A stretch of 64,000 nt of DNA from Persicaria tinctoria (lineage: Eukaryota; Streptophyta; Magnoliopsida; Caryophyllales; Polygonaceae): NCBI GenBank assembly GCA_037127255.1, contig JBANSL010000005.1:76761160-76825159 (forward strand), written 5' to 3'. Below, piece after piece: positions 52,404 to 63,075 of the stretch; the stretch's first letter is position 1, and the number at the start of each line of letters is the position of its first letter. Both the position numbers and the translations under genes were made by a program. The notes beneath the pieces were generated by a model. That model searched no databases. It was not told where the DNA came from and worked only from the letters and a program-made list of their open reading frames with translations.

Positions 52404-54986
52404 TGTAACGACCCGAAATTTAAGTACCCGAATTAACCTCCATAAACCTACTTAGAAGGTAAATAAGGTTCGGAATACTAGATTATCGGGGAACGTTATA
52501 GAAGAAGTTTGATCTTCTTCCGTGAGCTTTGGATCTTACGACCGAGTACGAGTTATTATTAGGTTCATTTAAGCGGAAAATTTAGTTGTCAAAAGATGGG
52601 GATTGCGAACCCCGAAAAGATCGTAAGCCCGTTGGAGGCTTTACCTGTCCTAGACTATCGCGAAAACGTTTCGAACAGAAATAAAAGCGGAAATCATAAA
52701 TACAACAAAATGCCACGGCCACGCCGGGTCAAAACGATAAAACGTATGAGCAAAAGAGTACGAATGTCAAGCGCTTCCCTCACTCTAATCGTCCAAAAGG
52801 TCCGTCCCGACAACCATCCACATAAGTAAGTCATATCGGGTAAGGGGTACCTGAATCTAAAAACAAGAAATAAATCGGGGTCAATCATCGGAAATATGCA
52901 CACTCAATGCCATATAAAGAGGCATACTTAAACTACATGAATGTTAAAATGCAACACATAAGCAAGTGTGTAGATATATATAAATGCGAAATAAACACGC
53001 AAGGGCCCGTATCATCATCATAATCATCATCATTATCATCATCATCACCATCATATCATAATATCTTCTCAAACGTACTCATCCTTCTCAAACATACTCA
53101 TACTTCTCAAACATACTCATCCTTTCTCATCATAAGTCTTTCATCATTTCATTCCGGTTCCATCGAGTATAAGTCATTTATTCAGATTTTGACGGTCGTC
53201 CTACCATAGACACATAGCATACATATGAAGTGTTGGATTTACTAGGTTCATCCTACGTCATATTACCAGTGTATATTCCTAAGCATGTTACTAGGTCGCA
53301 TGATGCATGAAGACTCTCGATAAGACAAAGAGTATCACATAAATCCATCATGAGTAAGTCTAGGGGACTTACCTGGAGTCCGGAGAATAAGCAAGCAATA
53401 AAGTGCACAACCAAGGATCCAATCAACAAGAGCCTATTAATTTCATTAAGCTTTCATTAGGTGGTATTCTAATGCAAGGTACCCAACCTAATAATCAACA
53501 TACATCCACATGAGGTTCACGATTCTATAGATTACGCACTTTGGTTAAGTGATTCGGACTTAACCAGTTATAATCTATATCGTATTATCACATAATCGAT
53601 TTCTTCTTATCGGATCATAAGCCAAGTTATGGGTATACTTCATTTCTGTATTTTATATGCTCTAAGTTTCGGTTATGCCATCACATATTTAACCATATTC
53701 TTAGCATTCCCTTAACCAAGTTTTCTAACCGAGTCATTATAAACACTGGTTACTAAAATTATAATAAATCTTGATTCAACCGTTGGATTGCCGTAATTTT
53801 TTGAAGGACAGTTAGATAACATTCCCATGTACATCATATTAAAATTTCAGCCGAATCAGACCGTTGGATTGGAATTAAAGTCCGAATTACAGAGGCATAT
53901 ATAACCATTTTGTTTGTTGTGACGTTTGCTACAAAACGCAACCTAAAACACATAGAGGCTCCACTTCCTAAGCCCTAATTTATACATAAGGCTCCTAAAC
54001 TATAGAGGGAAAGGTGGATGAGAGATTACCCTCGGAGCCTCTCTCGAAAAAGACCAAATTACCCCTCCAAGCTTCCCGGGACCTTGCGCCAAGCACCTAG
54101 CATTTTTGACAAATCCAAACCAAAACATAAAAGTAATTCTTAGACAAAAACCTTCAAAATTAGTTGTAAAACAAGTATAAAATCAGATTTGAAGGGGAGG
54201 AAACCAAGACTCACCCAAACACACTTGAAAACCTCAAGAACACAAAGGGCTTGGAATAGCTGGATAAAAAATGGGCCTCAACGGGCAGCTTGTTGGGACT
54301 GGATTTTTGTGAAATCACTATGGTTGGAAAGGCCTCTCTTTTTTGGATATTTAGCTTCAAGAATCAGCCAAAAAGCTTGAGTGAGGAGGGAGTTATGGTG
54401 GTTTGAAGTTGGGGTTGCTGGTTTGGCTGCTCAAGGGAGCAAAGCTAGGTTTTCCACTTCTTTTCTTTCTCTTTTCTCTCTAGTGCCGAGAGGCTTTGTG
54501 TATGGGGAGCTCAGGCTGAGTTTATGGGTGTTTATTAAGGGAAAAGATGGAGCAAATTGGTCAAGGATCCATCAAGAGCCTAGGTTTACAACTAGGGAGC
54601 ACATAGTACATGAATAGTGAGCACCTAGCTAGGTTTGTCTTCACCATTTCAAATGAGGGGGGACACAAGTGTGGCTCCTTTGGGGCTGGCAGAATTGGGT
54701 TTAAATAAGGGGGATTTGGTGTTAAAATTACGTAAAGAAAAGTCGTGACATGTTACGAAAATTACCGAAATAAACGGATGATAAGGCTTTCGCCTCACTA
54801 ATATTTCTCGGAAAATTATCATACGAATTCCAATAGATTGGAGTTGTAATCCTCTTTCCATATAAAATATGTCATCCAAAAATTTTAAATTTTTCCGGGT
54901 TTTCAAAAGAAGGATAATTGACCGAATTATCCCTCGAAAATTAATTAAATCTTAATTATTCATAATTAAAATTTTCGGTCTTTACA
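52404..54986 (-). repeat. 5' LTR of the Tekay-like chromovirus
   Basis: 2,583 bp from TGTAACGACCCG to TCTTTACA, followed by CCAAG (54987-54991). It carries the same ATC microsatellite and 18-bp tandem units (about 53012-53120) as the left copy. It lacks nine bases near 54905 that the left copy has. Confidence 0.92.
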
Positions 54987-56225
54987 CCAAGTGTTTGAGA
55001 AAATGTTCGATAAGGGTATTTATATACTAATACCCTAATTCTAATCTCTACACATAATATCCATATACATGACAGAAAACTAGTGGTTCTAAGCAATGCC
55101 TAGTTTTACTCATGCGCACCGTAGATTCGTATAAAACTGCAAAAACTAGATTTATCCATCTTTACATGCACCGTAAGTGCGTTTTAGTGTGCATAACTAA
55201 CCAGCCTAATTTATGCTAGTTATGGACGGCCTAACAGAGGAATTAGACAAGGTAACCTCTTAGCTCCGCACATATTTATACTAGTTATGGAAGGCCTCTT
55301 TAGAGAATTACACAAAGAAGCATTACTAGAAGATGCTCTAGTAGGGAATAAATTAACAAAGACTGGAACCCGGCACCCCCGTACTCTTCCTAACCTTTGT
55401 AGATGATACTCTAATATTATTCGCTAAAGCAACTCACACCGATCTTAATACTATCCAAAACATGCTAAATAATTTCTCAAACCTATCAAGATTAACCAGA
55501 AACTATTCAAAAAGCTCAATTCAATGTTCAACAAATGTATCTCAGACTCTAACAAGAGATCTTGCACAACATATAAGGGTTCCCATCATGAGAACACTTG
55601 AGAAGTACTTATGCATTCCTCTTATAAATGGAAGAATAAAAAATTGTATTTTTGAAGATGCAGTATAAAATCTAAAAAAACAATTCTCTAAATTGAAGGC
55701 CTCCACCCTCTCACAAGTAGGTAGAGCGGTGCTTATCCAGTCAAATCTAAGCTCCAAAACAAATTACCTTATACAAAATTTCCTTCTACCAAAAGGAATC
55801 CTAGATCAAATTGACCAGATCAACAAAAATTTCTTCTACAATAATCTACAATAAAAAAAGGTACACACCGCTGGTAAGTTGGGACACCATCTGCAAAAGC
55901 AAATGCCAAGGAGGAGTGAGTCGAAGACTAGGTATCAGGAAAGCAGAAGAACTTAATAAAAGCTTACAAATGAAACTCCTCTGGAAGCTCTACACAAACA
56001 AGAACAATATATAGGTTCACGTGATAAATGAAAAGTACATTCAAAGGGATAATATTAGAAATCGATCCAATCATTTCACATCGTGGTAATTCGATCGACT
56101 CCTTTCTTTAAGAAACAAATTTGAACAATGTCTCATTGGACTAATTGGGAATGGTAATAGCATAAATGTTTGGTCTCAAATCAAGATTTCGAACAATTTA
56201 GAGGGAATCATGATCCGAAAATAAA
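54987..56225 (+). pseudogene. RRM-gag unit end followed by decayed LINE reverse transcriptase
   Basis: 54987-55074 is the right end of the RRM-gag unit. From 55080 the + strand encodes a frameshifted LINE RT: LLAPHIFILVMEGLFRELHK, FVDDTLI (catalytic pair), and MLNNFSNLSRLTRNYSKSSI to KNCIFEDAV. After a stop come QFSKLKASTLSQVGRAVLIQ, NYLIQNFLLPKGILDQID and finally LVSWDTICKSKCQGGVSRRLG and LNKSLQMKLLWKLYTNKN, the conserved segment just before LINE 3' ends. The LINE's 5' part is absent. Confidence 0.8.
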
Positions 56226-56312
56226 AGTAAACTAGATTTTTAACTCACAAAATTTGGCACGACCCTGACTCTATATATGGGCCCACAAGCGCGTGTAATG
56301 GTACCAACTTCC

Positions 56313-57579
56313 GAATTTTTTTTGTAAATGGCCAAAAATCCGAAAATAATTAGGGAAGTAGCCAAAATTTGAAACACTTTAGGGATTTAGGCAAAACAGG
56401 GTAAAGTCGTTGTTTGCACGACTTTTAAAAAAATTAATAAAATAGATAAGTCGCTGTTTGTAACAGCGACTTACCTCTATTTTGTATTTTTTTTAATTTT
56501 AGATTAATAGAATTAATTTTATTTGAAAACTTAAAAAAAAAAAGATATTTGAAGAGTCGATGTTACGAACAACGACTCTCCCTTTTTAATTTTTTTTTTC
56601 AAAGCACTGATTGAATCAGGAGTAAACGAGACTCCCTGCCGAAGTTCCTTTCAGTGACCTTGGCGGAAAGGCCAGCAAGATTCAATCAACAACCACTCGA
56701 AGGGATTTGAAAACGAAGATCTAAATTTAGCTTTCGTATAGGGAGATTGATTTCAAAAAGCGTTAGATCCAAACTCAGATCTAAAATCAGGTTTCGAAAA
56801 TCAAGAGGAGGCGATCAAACGACCGGCTGGACTCCTCGCAACTACTGCTTGGCGGGGCGGTGCCGCTGGTGGTGGTCCAAGAGAGCGGGGTCGTCGGGCT
56901 ACAAATCGTGGCCTCCAAGAGAGCGGGGGCGGTGCCACTGCTCTGCTTCAATTTAATTTTTGGAGATTCCACCGATTTGGGATTTGGGATTTGGGAGGAG
57001 GGGAGGGGGCAGGGCGGCGAAAGCGGTGGTGGGAGGAGCCCGTCGAGGCCTGCAATTTGGGTTGGTGGAAGCGGTGGTGGCCGGAGGCGCTATCGCAGCA
57101 AGTGGAGTGGAAGAAGGGGAGGCCGACCTGGGTGCAAGCATAGAATCGCCGGGGCTGCTGGAAAAAGACGGGGTTGCGGCCGGGGTGGAGATGCTGGTGT
57201 TGCTGCTGGTTGTAATGGTGGGGTGGTGGCCGGAGGCGCGACGGAGGAGTTCCAAGCTTCTTCGTTTAATCGTTCCCAGAATTGATTACCTAGGTTTTGA
57301 AAAAAAAAATTAAAAAAAAAGAGAGTCGTGTGTTTGTAACAGCGACTCTCCCAATATCTATTTTTTTTTTAAGTTTTTCAATAAAATCATTTCTTTTAAT
57401 CTAAAATTGAAAAAAAAATACAAAATAGAGCTATTTTATTAATTTTTTTTAAAGTCTTGGATAAAGTCGTTGTTTGTAACAACGACTTTACTCTGTTTTG
57501 GCTAAATCCCTAAAATATTTCACATTTTGGCTACTTCCCTAATTATTTTAGTATTTTTGACCATTTACAAAAAAAATTC
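56313..57579. mobile_element. Mutator-like (Pack-MULE type) element with GC-rich cargo
   Basis: 1,267 bp flanked by the perfect 9-bp duplication CCAACTTCC (56304-56312 and 57580-57588), the length made by Mutator transposases. Ends are inverted: GAATTTTTTTTGTAAATGG and its complement, with inverted similarity continuing about 250 bp inward through GGGAAGTAGCC and the GTCGTTGTTTG hairpins. The AT-rich arms enclose a sharply GC-rich cargo at about 56590-57290. No transposase is present. The 9-bp duplication and foreign-looking cargo fit a Pack-MULE. Confidence 0.85.
56590..57290 (+). pseudogene. GC-rich captured segment inside the MULE
   Basis: Overlapping Gly/Arg-rich (+) and Ala/Pro/Ser-rich (-) frames span it without stops for 300-400 bases, which is expected of GC-rich DNA and is not proof of coding. 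A run of GATTTGGGATTTGGGA at 56974 and repeated CAAGAGAGCGGGG words (56878, 56912) look like duplications. It is probably a fragment of a host gene's 5' region. The donor gene is not recognisable. Confidence 0.5.
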
Positions 57580-57699
57580 CCAACTTCCAAGCCATCAATT
57601 CAATAAAGTCCAATATGGCTTACCATGTCGATCTGCTTCCTCCGACGCCTTTCTACCCGCCGCCTATCTCACTATCTACTCACCTCCTATATATTACAC

Positions 57700-57721
57700 T
57701 ATATATATATATATATATATG
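57700..57721. repeat. (AT)n microsatellite in the SLAH1-like promoter
   Basis: ATATAT run of about 21 bp, roughly 155 bases upstream of the ATG. It also supplies TATA-like sequence, so it may set or blur the transcription start of the following gene. Confidence 0.8.
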
Positions 57722-57874
57722 TAAACATCCTACTAGCTTATGCGTACTTCACCACACACTTTCACTTCATATCTTCCAATTAACCCTCACAATCCCCACA
57801 CCCACACCAACATTTATTATAACAAACTCGATCGAACCACCCACAAGATCTAGATCAAACTCGATCGATACATC

Positions 57875-60800
57875 ATGGATCAAAAGATAGACGTGGTGAT
57901 CGATCCACCCGCTAGTGTTGTCGCAACCAGAGCCCAATGTCGCGACACCAAAACATGGCGTGACACATTCGAAACCCGTATATTGAGCAATTGCCACATT
58001 GGCTACTTCAGGATCAGTCTCTCCCTATCCGCACAAGCCTTGCTTTGGCAAACCCTAGTCCATTCCACCGACAACGACGACGACAACAACAACGAACACG
58101 CCCTTCCTTCCAAGGCGGCGCTGATTCTCCTATGGTCCTTAGCCTCCTTCACATTATCCGCCACATGTCTCGTCTACGCCTTAAAGTGCCTCCTCTGCTT
58201 CGACAAGGTGAAGAAGGAGTTCCTCCACCACGTCGGAGTCAACTACTTCTTCGCCCCATCGACGTCCTGCCTCCTCCTCCTCCACGCCTCGCCCTTCCCC
58301 ATCCCGGCCTCGCAGGGGCCGCTGATCGCGTGCCTCTTCGTGGCTCCCATCGTGGCTCTCGACATCAAGATCTACGGCCAGTGGCTCACTAAAGGGAAGA
58401 GGTTCTTATCGCGGGTGGCCAACCCCGCTAGCCAGCTCAGCGTGATCGCTAACCTGGTGGCGGCGAGGGCCACCGCGGAGATGATGGGGTGGACGGAGGC
58501 CGCGCTGTTCCTGTTCGCGCTCGGAATGGCGCACTACCTGGTGCTGTTCGTGACGCTCTACCAGAGGCTTCCCGGAGGAGACGGGCTGCCGGCGAATCTA
58601 AGGCCGGTGTTCTTTTTGTTTGTGGGGACGCCGAGCATGGGGAGCTTGGCTTGGAGGTCCGTCAATGGGGGCGAATTCGACAGTGCTGCCAAGATGTTGT
58701 TCTTCCTTTCGCTTTTCCTTTTCGTCTCATTGGTATGTTTCCTCCCGCCAACCTTTTATGACTCACCTCGAATTTAAATTTCTACCAACAACAACATCAA
58801 AAAAAAAAAAAAAAAAAAAAACATTTAAATTGCTTTAAACGTTACTCCGTAGTCCGTACTAATTAATTTTTTATTCGGGTGCGGATGACCGGGCTATTAT
58901 CCATGATGTGGCACTAAGTGGGATATGAGTAACCAAAATTAGTGAACTTTACAACATTTATAATTTAGTCTAACTGGACAAAAATATATATATATATATA
59001 TAAAATTTATATAGTTGTGTTATCTTCAAAACGGAGTAAATTACATATTTTTTCTAATAAAGAAAGCAAAAAAAAAAAAAAAACTTATATTCTTGGTGGT
59101 GTTAATTGTCAAGAGAATAGATTTGGAAAAGTTTTAAATAAAATTATTTTAGTCAAATTTTTAAAAATGAATTTTCTAGGATTTATTAATTTATAAATTA
59201 AAACCTACGATTTTTTTTTTCAAATTTATTTCCTTTAAAAAGATGTTTAAAATGTTTAGATGGGTATATTAAATATTAGCATGTTTTGATTCAACATGGA
59301 TGCTAAAATTTTAAAAACTATTTATCGTTCTAGACCCCAAAATTGTCTTTATATGTCACTATTGAAATATTAATGCATTCCTTAACTTTCTAATGTATAT
59401 AGTAGCTAGTTTGTTTGTGTTCTCATAATGTAAATTTTTTTTTGAAAAATTGTTTTCTAACTCTTTAATTGGCAACAAAGTATTCTTTCAAAGCAATTGA
59501 GGACTAACAATGAAATAATAATAATATTTCATATTTTTACATTTCTTAATAATCATAAAATTGCCTAAAAGGACAAATATTTTAGGCTATCAAATGAAGA
59601 TAGATAAAAACAACAAAACCATAGTGTGTTATAGTGAAAGGTTAAGTAGTAACCATTTCGGAATGACTTACTAGAAAGGACTTGCGGGTAGTATTTAAAG
59701 ATTCTCAGTTCGAATGCTGAATATGATCGTTTTTTATTTATAAATCATCATATAAATTGATGATGTACGTACATAAAGTGCAATAGAGGACAAAGTGATG
59801 GAAGATGAGTTGTACTTGGCCAATTTACAAGTAGCTAGTGGGAGTAGTAGTAGTAGTCAATTGTGCCTTTGGTTCTTTACTTACTACCGTCAAAAAGTTA
59901 ATTTATATATAAGATGCGAATGGGTGCTCATAAACTACTAAAAAAAGTAATAAAATTAGTTTGTTGAAATTTTAAATTGATGTTTATTTTAGCGAGTTTA
60001 TAGTTAAAAAATGAGTTAAAGAAAAAGCTAAAGAAATAATTTTTTTTTTGTTTATTTGATTTGAAATTAGCATAATATTCCTAATAACAGTCAAATGAAC
60101 TCCACCTTTTATAAATGAATTCTTTTTCGTCCCATATGGTGTTTATATTATTCCATAATTTTTTAACCTTTATTTTACAAAATTTTTTAATTTCAACTGT
60201 TTTTAAATTTTAGTAACTTTTTTTAACTCCACCGCAGACCCATAGTCTCCTCTTATTTAATATTAATTTACTCTCGTTTTCTTATGCAATTTAACTTTAT
60301 TTTTTCTAAGCCGCATTAGATAGTGACATCATTCATGTGTCATCATATGTGTCTATCAAATATATATTAAGTATTTACAAAATATATCATTTTATCATGA
60401 ATTATTTGATAAATATTGTACCTTGAATGATTTTATCTATAGTAATTAAGATTGATTATTTTAGTTCATTATATCTAATGATAAGATTTAATTATTAATT
60501 AATTATTTATTGATATTTATATTAATTCTCAACCTCGTATCTTTATTAAGTCGTTAGAAAACATATTATTTTTATGATTATTTGAAAAATTTTATTAAAA
60601 AATTTCAAATAAATTATTTTAATTTTTACATAAAATTTAATAAATTAGAGACATAAAGCCTCATTTGGTCCAATTTGCTTATATATTAAAAAAAATACTT
60701 ATTAATGGTACACATGACATGTATATATGCAGATATGCAGACCAACGTTGTTCAAGAAATCAATGAAAAAGTTCAGCGTAACATGGTGGGCATACGCCTT

Positions 60801-60987
60801 CTGCATAACCCTGCTGGCGTTAGCCGCCTACGATTACGCGGAGGAGGTGCAGTCCTCCGCCGCTCATGCTCTCATGTTGCTTCTCTCAATCCTTTCAGTT
60901 CTGGTTTTGTTCGTCCTCCTCGTCTTCACTGCCCTCAATGCCAACAAGCTTCTCTTTGGTACCACTACCCATCAAGATCGTTCCTAA
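57875..60987 (+). CDS. SLAH1: S-type anion channel, SLAH1/SLAH4-like
   Basis: Two exons, 57875-58732 and 60733-60987, with a GT-AG phase-0 intron of 2.0 kb. Together they encode 370 residues, close to the size I expect for SLAH1-type members. The protein belongs to the SLAC/TehA family of plasma-membrane chloride/nitrate channels with ten helices. Family stretches include HIGYFRISLSLSAQALLWQT (helix 1), NYFFAPSTSCLLLL, LDIKIYGQWLTKGKRFLS, ANPASQLSVIANLVAARATA, LPANLRPVFFLFVGTPSMGS and, in exon 2, CRPTLFKKSMKKFSVTWWAY. The N-terminus is short and lacks the long cytosolic domain of SLAC1, SLAH2 and SLAH3, which argues for SLAH1/SLAH4. In Arabidopsis, SLAH1 modulates SLAH3 in root chloride loading. 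The same role here is inference. Confidence 0.92.
58733..60732 (+). other. Intron of the SLAH1-like gene
   Basis: 2,000 bases, very AT-rich, with A20 (about 58801) and A15 (about 59070) runs, (AT)n near 58985 and no coding frame. It starts TTG|GTATGT and ends TATGCAG|ATA. No transposon boundary was identified inside it. Confidence 0.8.
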
Positions 60988-62534
60988 TATTTGCCACCAA
61001 TGGCATCATGCTTAAATACCATGCCGGCTAATTATTTCATTATTTGGTGACATCATTCAGCACACTCGATCAGCTTAGTAGGGACTGAAGTAACATATAT
61101 AGGATTGGAAGCCCAATCTAGCATGTATATGTATTAGGTCCATCGGTTTTAACTTAGCCCAATTCTATACCCAGCTTAAGTGTATGATAGAAGAAGACAA
61201 AATGCACAACTGCAGCCTATGATATCCCGAAATGAAACTCTATTTCATAGAGGTTTTACGTTTCTGGATATGAAGAAACTCCGAAACTCTAGAGAAACGT
61301 CTCAGAAACGCTTATGAGAGGTAAAAAATCTTGGTCAGAAACGTTTCTGCCTTGCCAAGTGGCATTTCCATGAATTTGGATCAATGGAAGATATCAGGGT
61401 TCTTGAATTTGCATAACTTTCTTTTGATGAACCAGAACTTGATGAAGAGTTAGCTAAGTAGAAGATTATGTTGGATTGATTACTTTGTATTGTTCTTGAT
61501 TATGTTGTTATTTTAAATCTAAGTTACTTTATTTTGTTGGTTTGCAAGACATTTAAAATGTTTGACATATATAATGTCTTTATTGATTTCTTTCAAGGAG
61601 TAAGGACATTTTTATCACAGTATTGAACAATTCAATTTGTAGCCTTAATGTTGCATTCTATGTGTATCACTTGGTTTTATATGTTTATTGCTCATATTTA
61701 GACCTTAGCATATAATCCGTGTAGCATAAACTATAGATTTGCCTACATAAGGTCGTTCTATTGGGACTTGTAGAATCAATAAGAATCAAACAATAATTGC
61801 ATTGCATAGCTTTATTTGTCATTATTTCTACCATCAATTTATGTTTATTGCTCATATTTAGACCTTCCCATATACTCCGTAATTCATGTTAGCCGTTATC
61901 CAAGTGTCAAATAGAAGTAAGACTTTTTTTTTTTGGTATAAATAGAAGCAAGACTTTAGTTGCACTTGTGGATGCTTGTTTAGCTAGAGACGCTAGTAAG
62001 CATTTCCTTTGTAATAAAGCCTTAACATATAGGTTGGTGACTTACTTTTATTATAACCAACTGGTTTTATGATAAAATCCTGATTGACTTATGTGTTAGA
62101 CTACTCGCTTGTGCACAAAACCCCCGTTTATGACTCCCTATGAAATTTAGTATTGTATCACCCCGATGGTGAGTCCTAATGAACGTGACTCCCAATGGAA
62201 TTTAGTATTGGCATCGGTTTGATCAAGCCTATTAGACCCTGCCTCCTCAGTCCATTCAAGGCAATTACACCTCTATGTGGTATCTCAACACTACGGCAAG
62301 TTGCCACTTTACATCGGATTACTCGGATGTCTCAAACCTGTGGCCGGTACATTGGAGTATCTTTATTTACCAATTCAAGGTACATTGGAGTCTCTCTCGT
62401 ACACAGGCACTGAGGCACTGAACTAATCGCCCTTGGTGATGGATCTTCTATCCCGATTCAAAACCACAAATCATCGCAATTCTCCATACCTCATCGTAAG
62501 TTCCTCCTTTCTCATCATCTTCTTCATCCTCCTC
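60988..62534. other. 3' flank of SLAH1-like gene, short direct repeats, no gene
   Basis: A ~28-bp unit (ATGTTTATTGCTCATATTTA plus GACCTT) occurs at about 61679 and again at 61844. A second, ~24-bp unit (GACTCCC(T/A)ATG(A/G)AATTTAGTATTG) occurs at about 62130 and 62189. Pyrimidine-rich DNA at 62490-62534 runs into the MITE. No protein-coding signal. Confidence 0.5.
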
Positions 62535-62936
62535 TAGACCTGTCAAACGGGTCACTCCGGTCGGGTTCGGGTCGGGTCACTCCGGGTCTCGGGTAAAACG
62601 GGTCCCGGGTAAAACGGGTTCCGGGTTGACTAGAACTCGGGTTTGACCGGGTTTCAGACGGGTTCGGGTCGATTTCGGGTTTGTCAATTTTTTCTTTTTT
62701 AAATTAAAAAAATCATAATTTGATAATTTTGCGATAAATTTTAATTAAATATAAAAAATTTTAATTATATTTAATTATAAATCAACCGGGTCACCGGGTA
62801 AATCGGGTCAAAATTACCGGGTCAATCGGGTCACCGGGTCGAAACCCAGATTCCCCGGAAAATTTTCGGGTTTGGGTCGAAAAAAATTTCCGGGTTAAAA
62901 TTTCCGAGTCTTGACCCAAAAAAAATCGGTCGATCG
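62535..62936. mobile_element. Second hAT MITE copy, interrupted by a copia element
   Basis: It starts TAGACCTGTCAAACGGGTC and aligns with 22810-23227 for nearly its whole length, but its right end is cut at 62936 by the LTR of the next element. The base pairs before the junction (GATCG, 62932-62936) should be the 5-bp target duplication. Its partner lies outside the window. Confidence 0.88.
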
Positions 62937-63075
62937 TGTAAGATCATGAGATTGATTGTAATGTCCTCCTTGAGGGTTTCCATTCATTGATATAACATAT
63001 ATATAGGTTACACAGGTATTGGGCCTTAACGGGCTTTTAGCCCATTATACAATATGAAACCTATGTAATCTATCA
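62937..63075 (-). repeat. 3' LTR of the second copia copy
   Basis: It aligns with 8197-8329 and 12205-12336, sharing GCCCATTAAGGCCCAATACC-type sequence. Its last ~25 bases (ACAATCAATCTCATGATCTTACA) differ from those of the first family member. Confidence 0.9.

Larger units (their letters stand above)
46726..54986 (-). mobile_element. Ty3/gypsy Tekay/Del-like chromovirus, 3' LTR side rearranged
   Basis: On the minus strand: 5' LTR (54986-52404), TGGTATCAGAGC primer site, gag with two zinc knuckles, protease, RT, RNase H, integrase and a C-terminal chromodomain-like region. After the pol stop (47058) about 330 bp of 3' sequence end at 46726, without polypurine tract or 3' LTR. Duplicated host flank follows instead. 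Low LTR divergence (about 1%) marks it as the youngest large element here. It was inserted into the end of RRM-gag with a CCAAG duplication. Confidence 0.88.
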
